Part shown: positions 35,555-43,891 of the stretch, piece by piece
How the letters are laid out: every line of letters starts with the position of its first letter
How positions within the stretch are numbered: the first letter of the stretch is position 1
Assembly: GCA_964524965.1 (NCBI GenBank)
Contig: CAZGDY010000001.1
Coordinates: 1 to 47,979, forward strand
Source: Kmv34 sp964524965
GTDB taxonomy: Bacteria > Aerophobota > Aerophobia > Aerophobales > B3-G15
Reading direction: 5' to 3'
DNA length: 47,979 bases
Notes under the pieces: generated by a model
Database searches by the model: none
What the model saw: the letters and a program-made list of their open reading frames with translations, nothing else
What the model was told of the DNA's origin: nothing
Translations under genes and position numbers: made by a program

Positions 35555-35582
35555 ATTGTAGCTCGTTAAGGCGAGATGTCAA
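35555..35582 (-). promoter_or_regulatory. Promoter of the E1 alpha/beta operon with inverted repeat in the spacer
   Basis: On the minus strand TTGACA (35577-35582), a 16-base spacer and TACAAT (35555-35560). The spacer holds CTCG..CGAG (35562-35565 and 35572-35575), a possible operator between the two boxes. The -35 box lies just after the moaA stop codon, so this operon is started separately from the metal block. Confidence 0.6.
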
Positions 35583-35592
35583 AATTATTCAA

Positions 35593-36543
35593 CTACCCTC
35601 CTATCTGGAACATAAATCTCCCCGCATTATTGAAATTGGGAAAGGATGTACTTTTGTTGATTTTATAAAGCTTAGCTAAATTAATTAATTTTTTAATTTG
35701 AGAGTAGTCTTTATCTCTTAAAGCTTTTCTTACATTCAATTCATAATCTGATGCCAAACAGGGTTTAAGCTTTCCCTCTGCGCTAAGACGCAAACGAGAA
35801 CATTTGTGGCAAAAAGACTCGCTTATAGGACTTATAAAACCTAAAATAAAAGAAGTTTCCTTTGTGGTATAATACTCTGCAGGACCATTACCGGAAAAGG
35901 ATGTTAACTTTAGCTTACCCCAGTTTCTCTCGACTATTTTTTTTACCACCTCATTAGATACGTACCAGTGCTTTAACCCTACATTATTTAAAGGCATGTA
36001 TTCTATGAAACGAGGTATCAAAGCATTTTTATGAGAAAAATTAATAAAATCTACTATTTCAGTATCATTTATCCCCTTAAGAATAACCATATTGACCTTT
36101 ACGGGCCCTAAACCAACATCTCGGGCCGTTTTTATTCCTCTCAATACTTCTGGCAACTTATCACATCCGGTAATTTGAACAAATCTTTTCCGATTAAGAG
36201 TATCAAGACTTACATTAACTCGGGAAAGGCCTGCATTTTTTAAATCTTTAGCAAATTTTTCCAATAATGCTCCATTGGTGGTTAAAGTGATATCTCTTAT
36301 CTGATTTATCTTGGTAATCATACTAACCAGGTCAATTGTATTCTTCCTTACCAAAGGCTCGCCTCCGGTTAATCTCACCTTTTCTAACCCCTCGGGAAGC
36401 ATCAATTTAATAAATTCCATAATCTCTTCAAAACGTAAAATTTTCTCTCTTTGCAAAAGTTGCACTCTTTCTCTGGGACGACAGTAAATACAATTAAAAT
36501 CACATCTATCGGTTAAAGATATTCTAAGATAATCTAACTTCAT
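35593..36543 (-). CDS. moaA: MoaA, GTP 3',8-cyclase (radical SAM, molybdopterin/tungstopterin synthesis)
   Basis: 316 residues. The radical-SAM cluster motif is Cys14-x3-Cys18-x2-Cys21 (CDFNCIYC); LTGGEPL and the second [4Fe-4S] site CHKC..KPC in the C-terminal part are present, and the protein ends in Gly-Gly as MoaA must for activity. First step of pterin cofactor synthesis. It is the last gene of the wtpABC block, 12 bases after wtpC. moaC, moaE, moeA and mogA are not in the window. Confidence 0.92.
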   Translation of the reverse strand: MKLDYLRISLTDRCDFNCIYCRPRERVQLLQREKILRFEEIMEFIKLMLPEGLEKVRLTGGEPLVRKNTIDLVSMITKINQIRDITLTTNGALLEKFAKDLKNAGLSRVNVSLDTLNRKRFVQITGCDKLPEVLRGIKTARDVGLGPVKVNMVILKGINDTEIVDFINFSHKNALIPRFIEYMPLNNVGLKHWYVSNEVVKKIVERNWGKLKLTSFSGNGPAEYYTTKETSFILGFISPISESFCHKCSRLRLSAEGKLKPCLASDYELNVRKALRDKDYSQIKKLINLAKLYKINKSTSFPNFNNAGRFMFQIGG

Positions 36544-36555
36544 TCCAACTCCTCT

Positions 36556-37608
36556 TTAAATAAACAAGTGTACTGCTGTTGCCTTAAAAGTAAAAAAAGC
36601 TTTATCTCCCTTTTTTAAGCCCATATCTTCTAAAGAAGCTTTGGTTATCAGAGCTGTTATTTTTTCACCTATATCTAAAATTATATAAAAAACTTCACCT
36701 CTATTTACAATCTTAGTCACTTTTCCCAAAAAACAATTCCTTGCACTTGATAATAAAGGTTTTTCAGAAACAATTATATCTTCTGGCCTAATCATAAAAT
36801 AAACTTTCTCTGAGTCCAAGGATAAATCCTTGCCAACTTCAATCTTTATCTTACCTGTATCAACTAACCTGCGATGAGCATAATTAATAACAGAACCCTG
36901 AAATATATTTTTTACTCCAAGAAAATTGGCCACAAAAGAAGAAGAAGGCCTCTGGAAAATATCGGTAACCTCTCCCGCTTGTTCTATTCTTCCCTGGTTC
37001 ATCACCGCAGCTTTAGTCGCAAGACACAAAACATCGGTAAAGTCATGACTTACCATAAAAAAGGTAAGCCCAGTAGTCTGGTGGAGCTGTTTCAATATCT
37101 CTCTTATTTCTTCTTTAAAATTAGGATCAAGAGCACTCAATGGCTCATCTAAAAGCAAAATAGAAGGATTAACGACCAAAGCTCTGGCCAGGGCAACTCT
37201 TTGCATCTCCCCTCCACTAAGATTTATGGGCAAACGATTAAGGAGCAAAGTGAGTTGCAGTTGTTCAATAAGCTGATTTAATCGTCTATCGATCTCGACT
37301 TTATCAAGTTGATGAAAGTGCAATCCGTACTTAATATTATCCAGCACTGTTAGATGAGGAAATAATGCACAGTCCTGATAAACAATAGCAACATTCCTTG
37401 CTTCTGGAGCTAAATTGGTAGCATCGATTCCTCTAATGCAAATCTTCCCCTTTTTTACTGGTATTAAACCCACAATAGCTTCTAAAAGCACCGTTTTCCC
37501 CGCTCCGGTTGGCCCTAAAAGAACAAAAAACTCACCCTTTTTAACCTGTAAATTAATATTGCTCAGATGGAACTCGGAAAGATTTAAATAAAGATTTTCA
37601 ATTCTTAT
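36556..37608 (-). CDS. wtpC: Tungstate/molybdate ABC transporter ATPase
   Basis: 350 residues from the ATG at 37608, preceded by GAGAAGTGAG; an in-frame ATG at 37680 would overlap wtpB by over 60 bases and is less likely. Walker A GPTGAGKT (33-40), signature LSGGEMQR, Walker B ILLLDEPLSALD, then a C-terminal TOBE-like domain (YFMIRPEDI, LGKVTKIVNRGEV) as in ModC/WtpC. It energises WtpB in the cytoplasm. Eight bases separate it from wtpB. Confidence 0.88.
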   Translation of the reverse strand: MRIENLYLNLSEFHLSNINLQVKKGEFFVLLGPTGAGKTVLLEAIVGLIPVKKGKICIRGIDATNLAPEARNVAIVYQDCALFPHLTVLDNIKYGLHFHQLDKVEIDRRLNQLIEQLQLTLLLNRLPINLSGGEMQRVALARALVVNPSILLLDEPLSALDPNFKEEIREILKQLHQTTGLTFFMVSHDFTDVLCLATKAAVMNQGRIEQAGEVTDIFQRPSSSFVANFLGVKNIFQGSVINYAHRRLVDTGKIKIEVGKDLSLDSEKVYFMIRPEDIIVSEKPLLSSARNCFLGKVTKIVNRGEVFYIILDIGEKITALITKASLEDMGLKKGDKAFFTFKATAVHLFI

Positions 37609-37616
37609 CATAAGTT

Positions 37617-38423
37617 TTATCTCACTTCTCCATTTTTTGGCATAGACACAACCCGTAAAATCAAAAATATGATCAAACATACCCCGGTAAGTAAGATGGC
37701 TACAGGACGAGAATAAGCTAATCCATATGCTTCAAATCGCTCATAAATTAAAACCGGGGCAACCATAGGATGATAAGCAACAATTACTACTGCTCCAAAT
37801 TCACTGATAGCTCTGGCGCAACACATAATCATACCTATCAACACACTCCGCCAGGCAAGTGGAAAAGTAATTCGTAAAAAAGTACTGAACGGAGAAGCCC
37901 CTAAGCTGCGCGATACATTCTCTAATCGCGGAGAAACATTACTGAAACCATTTTTAGCTGCATTAATATAAAAAGGCACTCCTACAAAAGTGAGAACAAC
38001 AACAATCCCTAAAACACTTCCCATTACACGAATTCCTACCTTATTTAAAATTTGACCAAACCAATAATCCTTTCCCACTACACTTAAAATAGCAATCCCC
38101 ACTACAGGATGAGGGATGACCATGGGAAGATCAATAATGCTTTCAACAAGTTTTTTCCCAAAAAAATTACGACGAGCTAAAAGATAAGCAAATGGGGTAC
38201 CAACCAGGAAAGAAATAAGAGCTGCTAAACCAGCAGTGTAAAGACTCAACCAGATAGAGCGCAATACATTTCGGTCTTTAAGGGTCGCTACAAGAGTTCC
38301 CCATGAGGAAGAAGTAAACATTTTTACAAGAGGAGTAAGGATGAAGATCAACAATAGAACCCCGCACAAAACAGTAACGAGGATAAAAACCTCTCTTTTT
38401 GAATTTAAATTGTTAATCTTCAT
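37617..38423 (-). CDS. wtpB: Tungstate/molybdate ABC transporter permease
   Basis: 268 residues with six membrane segments and the EAA-type loop near SRSLGASPFSTFLRITFPLAW. Homologous to ModB/WtpB/TupB permeases. AGAGGA ribosome binding site. It lies 185 bases from wtpA, a longer spacer than the rest of the operon, with no clear structure found in it. Confidence 0.88.
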   Translation of the reverse strand: MKINNLNSKREVFILVTVLCGVLLLIFILTPLVKMFTSSSWGTLVATLKDRNVLRSIWLSLYTAGLAALISFLVGTPFAYLLARRNFFGKKLVESIIDLPMVIPHPVVGIAILSVVGKDYWFGQILNKVGIRVMGSVLGIVVVLTFVGVPFYINAAKNGFSNVSPRLENVSRSLGASPFSTFLRITFPLAWRSVLIGMIMCCARAISEFGAVVIVAYHPMVAPVLIYERFEAYGLAYSRPVAILLTGVCLIIFLILRVVSMPKNGEVR

Positions 38424-38608
38424 CAGTCCTCTTGGTTATTTAATATAGAAAAAACTGTGCCTTTTTGTTGAGAGAGATTAAGGTTGATATGCCCTCTTTT
38501 ATCTCTCATATACTCATGTCGTGATACCTTATCTTTTCTTATGCCTGATTTAAGCGGTTATGACTTCAAATCTCATTTAAGCAAGATAAAAACAATAAAC
38601 GCTGATTA

Positions 38609-39598
38609 TTATCCATCAACTGTACTAACTAATTTTTGTAGTTCAATTGGTAATTTATCTTTCATCGCTTCATCAGTAACTAATAAAGGCACAAGAGATG
38701 GCTGACCCATCTCATCAAGAATCCTCAATCCTCCTTCAGGACTTAAAAGATACTCCAGAAAAGTAACGGCTATATCTTTTTGAGGAGCATGGTTTAGTAA
38801 AGTGACACCATAAACTATGGGCTTTCCTTGGATTTCTGTATATTCACCAGGTTTTTCTCCACTAATTTTCACCCTGGCGTTTCCATAAAAATCAGCCCAG
38901 TCTGGTATCCCTAAATTGATTTCATCTGGAAACTTAATGAATTTAAGATTATGCTGAATTGCAACCGATAAATATTCAAAAGCATAATCCATATTTCCGG
39001 TTTGTAAAAGAGAGACAAGCCCTACTGATTTAGGTCTGATATTTTCCTTAGGTCGGTTATCAATACACTTTTGATATAACTCTGGATTTTGGTAATACTT
39101 CTCAGCAAGCTGCAACACCATTAAGCTCCGATAACCACAGGGATCAAGATTAGGGTCAGCGTGTCCCCATATCACACCTTCCGTACTTAAAATATCGAAC
39201 CAATTATCCTGACTGACAGTATCGCTAAATTTGCTCATCTCTGTATAGCAAAGAACAAGCTGATTGGTGGCAAATCGAACACTCCAATCTGCATACTCCG
39301 GTATGAGAAATCTGTCAATGACCGTAAAATCTGCTGAAGCCATAATATCGCAAGGTTTTTTTAGCTCAGTTATTTTACGAGCACATTTCACACTACCGGC
39401 AGGCTCCCGTAAAACATCTACCCTTGGGTATTGAGCTTCAAATTCATTTTCCATCTTCTCAAAAGGAATTGTCAAACTTCCAGCGTGGAAGATAACTAAT
39501 TTTCCTTTTAATTCCCCAAAGACCTGATTTAAAGGAGATAACAGAAATAATCCCAGCGCACAACCGGCAATCAACCTCCCTACACTTACTTTTTTCAT
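38609..39598 (-). CDS. wtpA: Tungstate/molybdate-binding protein WtpA
   Basis: 329 residues with a signal peptide (about 1-27, ending NQVFG-E). The oxyanion-binding start GKLVIFHAGSLTIPFEKME (in part), EPAGSVKCARKI, DIMASADFTVID and the later WGHADPNLDPCGYRS are the hallmarks of the WtpA/ModA-III class, which binds tungstate and molybdate with six-coordinate geometry. No lipobox Cys, so a free periplasmic protein. AGGAG ribosome binding site. A structured leader with a terminator precedes it (39651-39830). It would serve the tungsten enzyme at 8940-10760. Confidence 0.92.
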   Translation of the reverse strand: MKKVSVGRLIAGCALGLFLLSPLNQVFGELKGKLVIFHAGSLTIPFEKMENEFEAQYPRVDVLREPAGSVKCARKITELKKPCDIMASADFTVIDRFLIPEYADWSVRFATNQLVLCYTEMSKFSDTVSQDNWFDILSTEGVIWGHADPNLDPCGYRSLMVLQLAEKYYQNPELYQKCIDNRPKENIRPKSVGLVSLLQTGNMDYAFEYLSVAIQHNLKFIKFPDEINLGIPDWADFYGNARVKISGEKPGEYTEIQGKPIVYGVTLLNHAPQKDIAVTFLEYLLSPEGGLRILDEMGQPSLVPLLVTDEAMKDKLPIELQKLVSTVDG

Positions 39599-39650
39599 CT
39601 TATAACTCCTCCCTTAAATACAATTTAAATGGTACGAACGTATATATAAA

Positions 39651-39687
39651 AAAAAGTCAATATCGTTTGAAAAGATATTGACTTTTT
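39651..39687 (-). terminator. Intrinsic terminator in the wtpA leader
   Basis: A perfect 14-base inverted repeat (AAAAAGTCAATATC, 39651-39664, with 39674-39687) around a nine-base loop. On the minus strand the stem ends in a run of eight T. It lies only 52 bases before the wtpA start codon and 186 bases after mobB, so it fits the expression platform of a leader switch better than the mobB terminator. Confidence 0.75.
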
Positions 39688-39689
39688 CT

Positions 39690-39830
39690 TAAAAAAGTAA
39701 TCTCCTCTTTCCAAACACGGGAGGCATAATCATTTCTAACTATACCCTACCGGCTATTTACCATAGGCTAATCGCCCGTAGGTAAATAACTCGAAGAAAT
39801 CACAACAAATAATTTTCCTCAACTTAAAGT
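39690..39830 (-). promoter_or_regulatory. Candidate cofactor/metal riboswitch leader of wtpABC-moaA (Moco/Tuco-like)
   Basis: The minus-strand leader carries a stem TATTTACC/GGTAAATA (39781-39788 with 39755-39762) enclosing a GGC/GCC inner pair, then a region with CCTCCCGTG and GGAAAGAGGAG ahead of the terminator at 39651. From memory these purine- and C-rich blocks recall the Moco RNA motif that controls molybdenum and tungsten cofactor and transport genes, and the context fits exactly. I could not align it to the consensus, so the class is a guess while the structured-leader-plus-terminator layout is visible. Confidence 0.45.
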
Positions 39831-39839
39831 AAAAGAACT

Positions 39840-39872
39840 TTAAATGGACTCTTATTATTCTGGTCCACTTAA
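39840..39872 (-). terminator. Hairpin immediately after mobB
   Basis: TTAAGTGGAC and GTCCATTTAA (minus strand; 39863-39872 with 39840-39849) form a ten-pair stem including one G-U, starting right at the mobB stop codon and followed by a T-rich stretch (TTCTTTT). Likely end of the mobB mRNA, which leaves the 39651 terminator to the wtp leader. Confidence 0.5.
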
Positions 39873-40583
39873 CTATAAACTAACCTTTATAGAAACTTCT
39901 CTTATTTTTTCTTCCTTATTTTTCCTCTTTAAAGGCTCAACAACTCCTATAGCTAAATTCTTAACTACTTGCTGGAGAAAAAAATTAAGAGGTACTTTTT
40001 TACCATTAACTAGCACCTCTACGTTTTTTTCTTTATTGTCTTTTTCCATCTCTTTTTCCATCTCTTTTTCCATCTCTTTTTCCATAAAATCCACCATATT
40101 AATAATTTCATTCGGCTTAAAAACCGGTTTATCTGTTTTTACAGCAACATCACTAATAACAGCAACCACATTCCTTAAAGAAGGGTCCATCTTGTCGCTA
40201 ATCTCTTTTCGCAAAAGCTCTATTTTTCTCACCTTTTGAAGACTACTAAACCCTTCCACCAATACTATATCAAAATCGTTAAAAAGTAAAGTAAAAAGTC
40301 CTAAGATATTTTCACTATCTTTTTTTTCTCTTTTCCTGGCAATAACGAACTCATCAGGAGAAATTAAAAGGACTCCCCCGCTCCCGCTTTGAGAAAATCT
40401 CCAGGAATCTTTTCCTTTTTTATCTATATTAAAACCATGGGGACAGTTTTTAGCTGTTCCCACCTTATAACCCCTTTTCACAAGTTCTGGAATAAGGTTC
40501 AAAATAAGAGTAGTTTTACCTGTATCTGATTTACCAACTATCCCTAAAATAAGAGGCGCTTCAGCTAATTCAAAATAACTCAT
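39873..40583 (-). CDS. mobB: MobB-type molybdopterin-guanine dinucleotide synthesis GTPase
   Basis: 236 residues. P-loop GIVGKSDTGKTTL (Walker A at 17-25), a DIVLVEGF block typical of MobB, then an acidic/lysine linker made of repeated EKEM units and a C-terminal domain (VEVLVNGKKVPLNFFLQQVV) found in longer MobB proteins of anaerobes. MobB assists nucleotide attachment to Mo/W-pterin. It has its own promoter (40646-40674). GGGAGGG lies 16 bases before the ATG, rather far. The EKEM linker comes from a 12-bp tandem repeat. Confidence 0.85.
   Translation of the reverse strand: MSYFELAEAPLILGIVGKSDTGKTTLILNLIPELVKRGYKVGTAKNCPHGFNIDKKGKDSWRFSQSGSGGVLLISPDEFVIARKREKKDSENILGLFTLLFNDFDIVLVEGFSSLQKVRKIELLRKEISDKMDPSLRNVVAVISDVAVKTDKPVFKPNEIINMVDFMEKEMEKEMEKEMEKDNKEKNVEVLVNGKKVPLNFFLQQVVKNLAIGVVEPLKRKNKEEKIREVSIKVSL
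40039..40085. repeat. 12-bp tandem repeat in mobB
   Basis: The unit TCTTTTTCCATC is repeated about 3.9 times without mismatch, encoding EKEM four-residue units in frame on the minus strand. In-frame length changes would only lengthen or shorten the linker between the two MobB domains. Confidence 0.85.
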
Positions 40584-40645
40584 TTTTTTCTTTTTTTACC
40601 CTTCCCTCTTTTTATTTAATATAAATTACACTAAGTTTAATTTTT

Positions 40646-40674
40646 ATCTTACTATACAGAACTCCTTTCGTCAA
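40646..40674 (-). promoter_or_regulatory. mobB promoter
   Basis: Minus-strand TTGACG (40669-40674), a 17-base spacer and TAAGAT (40646-40651). It lies between the MFS gene end (40700) and mobB, so mobB need not depend on read-through from the transporter gene. Confidence 0.55.
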
Positions 40675-40699
40675 GTATCATACTTCATTTCCAAAAATT

Positions 40700-41869
40700 T
40701 CACGCTTTTAAATAATTCCTAAGAGCGATGAATAAAAAAACCGAAATGAGACTCACTATACTGCCATAAATAAAAGTTGCGCCTGAGGAAATATTTTGCC
40801 ATAAAAATCCAGCTATTATATTGGCTGGTAGTGCTGTCAAACCTGTAGTAGCATGAAATGTTCCTAAAGCTGTAGCTCGTAGCTTTTTCGAAGATAAATC
40901 AGACACAAGAGCTCTTTGATTTCCATCAACTATTGCATAGACAACTCCATAAAGAGCAAATAAAACTATAAAAGATGCAATTGAGTTAAATAAAGCAAAA
41001 CCAAGAGAAGTTATCGAAAATAATAAGTACCCCAAAAAAATAACTTTTTTCCTGCCTATTTTGTCCGAAAGAATACCAAAAGGAACAGCAAACACCGCAT
41101 AGAAAATGTTAAATAAGACATATAAAAGTATTGGCACCCCAACGGACAGCTTGCCTATAAAAATCTCTTGTGTCCTAAGAACAAAAAACATATAACTAAA
41201 ATTAGCTAAATTAAATACACCAGAAATTAAGATAAATAATTTAAGAGAGTTAGGAAGGGTTTTTAACTTTATTTTTAAAGTAATGTTTTGTGGTTCTCTT
41301 TTTTCTTCTTTTATAAAGTATAGCGGAATTAAAGAAAAAAATGCAATAATTGCGGCAATCAATATGATTGAGTTAAAATTAAATCCTAAAAACCAAAATA
41401 AAAGAAAAACAATAATTGACCCCAAAATTGCTCCAGAAGTATCCAATGCTCTGTGAATTCCAAATCCCTTACCCTTCTCTTCTGGCATAGAATCTGCAAT
41501 AATAGCATCTCTTGCCGCGGTTCTTAAACCTTTGCCCACTCTTTCCAAACCAATAAAAACCAAAATATATTGCCAGGTTTGAGAAAAAGCCAGAAATAAC
41601 TTAAAGACTGATGAAGTCAAATATCCCGAAGAAACAAATAGTTTCTTTTTTCCTGTTTTGTCAGACCAATACCCACAAATAATTTTCAGGATGCTTGAAA
41701 TACTCTCTCTTAATCCCCCTACTAATCCAACAACTAAACCAGTACCACCTAACGCCCCAATAAACATGGGCAATATTGGCATAATCATCTCACTACTTGC
41801 ATCATTTAAAAAGCTCACAATCCCCAATAAGATTACATTAGCACTAATTGTTTTTAGATATTTATTCAT
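40700..41869 (-). CDS. MFS transporter of unknown substrate
   Basis: 389 residues with about 12 hydrophobic segments. MFS loop motifs are visible: GYWSDKTGKKK after helix 2 and GILSDKIGRKK after helix 8. The start NVILLGIVSFLNDASSEMIMPILP and the GLERVGKGLRTAARDAI block are typical of a family of bacterial efflux-like carriers with no firm substrate. AT-rich upstream region without a strong ribosome binding site. Monocistronic; its end lies just before the mobB promoter. Confidence 0.82.
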   Translation of the reverse strand: MNKYLKTISANVILLGIVSFLNDASSEMIMPILPMFIGALGGTGLVVGLVGGLRESISSILKIICGYWSDKTGKKKLFVSSGYLTSSVFKLFLAFSQTWQYILVFIGLERVGKGLRTAARDAIIADSMPEEKGKGFGIHRALDTSGAILGSIIVFLLFWFLGFNFNSIILIAAIIAFFSLIPLYFIKEEKREPQNITLKIKLKTLPNSLKLFILISGVFNLANFSYMFFVLRTQEIFIGKLSVGVPILLYVLFNIFYAVFAVPFGILSDKIGRKKVIFLGYLLFSITSLGFALFNSIASFIVLFALYGVVYAIVDGNQRALVSDLSSKKLRATALGTFHATTGLTALPANIIAGFLWQNISSGATFIYGSIVSLISVFLFIALRNYLKA

Positions 41870-42181
41870 AGCAACTCATATAATTAGAAGTCGGTAAAAT
41901 AAGTAAAAAATAAATGAAACTTCTGAAAGCGAAGAATATAAAGTAGCTTATTTTCACTTTTAAGGTATTTTAGTAATGATAGTAGCAAAAGTTAGGGATG
42001 TGTTAAATCTGTCGCATAAAAAACAGCGCTTTTAAAAAATCCCTAAAATTGACAATATTTTCTGGAAATTGCCTTTCTTGGGATATTGATTTTAAGATAA
42101 AAATTGTGCAAACTGAACCAGTCCCTTAACTAATAAAAAAAGGGCCGAATATAAAAAAATAAAATAAGGAGGACTTTTCTA
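41870..42181. other. Divergent intergenic region between the MFS and PK-domain genes
   Basis: 312 AT-rich bases serving both genes. A TTGCCT box with TAAGAT 18 bases downstream (around 42070-42100) is a possible promoter for the + strand gene. No hairpin, repeat or further gene was found. ATAAGGAGGA just before 42182 is a strong ribosome binding site. Confidence 0.4.
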
Positions 42182-42751
42182 ATGAAAAAGGAAATTTATT
42201 ACTTTGAAAAACCGGGAGCTGAAAACACAGAACAAACTATCGAAATTGCTCACAAAAGAGCTAAAGAGCTAAATATTGATCAAATAGTGGTTGCCTCAAA
42301 TCATGGGAAAACTGCTCGCAAAATACTGGATGCCTTTCAAGATACTAACAGTAAAATTGTGGTAGTAACTATCTCCCCATCGTTAGGAAAAGATTGGTTG
42401 ATGGAGAAAGAAGTCCGCAAAGAATTAGAAAAACAAGGTGCTACAGTTTTAACCACTCTCCATGCCCTGGGAGATGATGTAAATGATGCCTTTGCCACAA
42501 ATCAAGGAACAGTAGCTTTTAACGCAGTCGTACGCCAGACTCTGTATAGATTTTCCCAGGGAATGAAAGTTTGTGTGGAGATTGTCCTGATGGCAGCAGA
42601 AAACAACACCATTAATATTAATAAAGAGGTTATAGCTATAGGCGGAACTGCTGGAGGAGCTGATACAGCTGTAGTAATAAAACCTGCTTATGCCCGGAAA
42701 TTTCTCAACTTGGAAGTCAGAGAAATTCTGGCTAAACCCAGAAAAACTTAA
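42182..42751 (+). CDS. Pyruvate kinase alpha/beta (C-terminal) domain-like protein
   Basis: 189 residues equivalent to the C-terminal allosteric domain of pyruvate kinase, without the catalytic barrel: the ENTEQTIEIAHKRAKELNIDQIVVASNHGKTARKI start and GGTAGGADTAVVIKPAY end (each in part) are typical. Stand-alone forms are common in anaerobic bacteria and archaea; no enzymatic role is known to me. It may bind a phosphate-containing ligand. Ribosome binding site AAGGAGG. Single-gene unit. Confidence 0.78.
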   Translation: MKKEIYYFEKPGAENTEQTIEIAHKRAKELNIDQIVVASNHGKTARKILDAFQDTNSKIVVVTISPSLGKDWLMEKEVRKELEKQGATVLTTLHALGDDVNDAFATNQGTVAFNAVVRQTLYRFSQGMKVCVEIVLMAAENNTININKEVIAIGGTAGGADTAVVIKPAYARKFLNLEVREILAKPRKT

Positions 42752-42802
42752 AAGAAATAAACTATCTCAGGTGATAAGCTAAGTTTTAACCTCTAAATTT
42801 TC

Positions 42803-43891
42803 TTAGTTTTCCTGGGTGATTTCCCAAGGAGGAGGAAGACAAATAAGCCAGGAAGTGAGAGCAAATTGAGAACTATTTTTCTCTTTAGCCGTAATAGTAA
42901 CTCGATTTACGATTCGGGTGAGCTTTTTTTGGTTAGCTGAACGAATCCATCCTGTTTCAGGATTAAAATCAGCTTGCAATCCTCCCAATTCCGAGACAAA
43001 CATATTTATAACACCAGGACGATACTTTTCTGGATAAACAAGACGAGCAGCAAATTCTTCAGGGTTCACTGATTTGAGGAAACCAGGGAATGGTTGAGGA
43101 GAAGATATTATAAGAGGAGGACAGGCTAATCGTTGCTTGAAAAGATTTAAATTCATATTTTCTCCTGCTATGGCCTGACGAGGAAGAGTCACTTGTTGAT
43201 TTAAGGGAATAGCTACTGAACCAGCGTTTTGAGAAAACATGAGATTGTATCCTAGATTCTCAGCTTCCTCTAAGATAATTTGATTATACTCCCCGTAAGG
43301 AAAAGCAATAGAATAGCTTTCTATTCCATGCCTGTGAAGAAAACTCTGGCAGGTACGGATTTCTTCCCTTACCCAGAACCGATATTCCTCTTCACTCATC
43401 TCTACCGCTGGTATACCCAGATGAGGGTGGGTGTGAGTATGATTACCAAAGGTAACACCAGCTTGTTTCATCTCCTGAATCATGTCCAGATTCATCATAG
43501 CGGGGTAGCGCTTTTCAATTGATTCTGAATATAAAAAAACTGTAAAGGGATAGCCAAAATTTTTCAAAATAGGATAAGCTACTTTATATACAGAACGATA
43601 GGCATCATCAATAGTTATTAAAACCGCCTTATCAGGAAAATCTTGCTTTTTTTGATATAATTGGCGTACCTCTTCAAGAGAAAGAACCTGATAATTTTCT
43701 TCCTTGAGATACTCCATTTGCTCACAAAAACGTTCCTCAGAGATATTAGTAGTGGGATATTTAATCTCGCCAAAGCGGTGATAGACTAAAATTGTAAGAT
43801 AGGGCTCCGATGCCAAAGTTAAAGTAACACCGCTAAGAAAGAAAATTAAAAAAAGCGGTAAAACAAGCAGTTTAGTTAAGGGATTCATCAC
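42803..43891 (-). CDS. Exported polysaccharide deacetylase (NodB domain)
   Basis: 362 residues with a signal peptide (about 1-28). NodB motifs are present: the catalytic and metal Asp in TIDDAY (93-98) and the metal His pair in H151-T-H-T-H155-P. LVYHRFGE precedes them as in the PgaB/YadE-type deacetylases. A C-terminal domain of about 120 residues follows. It probably removes acetyl groups from peptidoglycan or an exopolysaccharide outside the membrane. Its start overlaps the glucosaminidase gene by 20 bases, so the two wall enzymes are co-expressed. Confidence 0.88.
   Translation of the reverse strand: MMNPLTKLLVLPLFLIFFLSGVTLTLASEPYLTILVYHRFGEIKYPTTNISEERFCEQMEYLKEENYQVLSLEEVRQLYQKKQDFPDKAVLITIDDAYRSVYKVAYPILKNFGYPFTVFLYSESIEKRYPAMMNLDMIQEMKQAGVTFGNHTHTHPHLGIPAVEMSEEEYRFWVREEIRTCQSFLHRHGIESYSIAFPYGEYNQIILEEAENLGYNLMFSQNAGSVAIPLNQQVTLPRQAIAGENMNLNLFKQRLACPPLIISSPQPFPGFLKSVNPEEFAARLVYPEKYRPGVINMFVSELGGLQADFNPETGWIRSANQKKLTRIVNRVTITAKEKNSSQFALTSWLICLPPPWEITQEN

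Noticed and set aside
39639..39664. CGTATATATA and ATATCG near the wtpA leader as a ModE/TunR-type site
   Set aside because: Only loosely like the remembered ModE half-sites, irregular spacing, and the second half lies inside the terminator stem.
40039..40085. Tandem repeat considered as a CRISPR-like array
   Set aside because: The 12-bp units are directly adjacent without spacers and are translated in frame within mobB.
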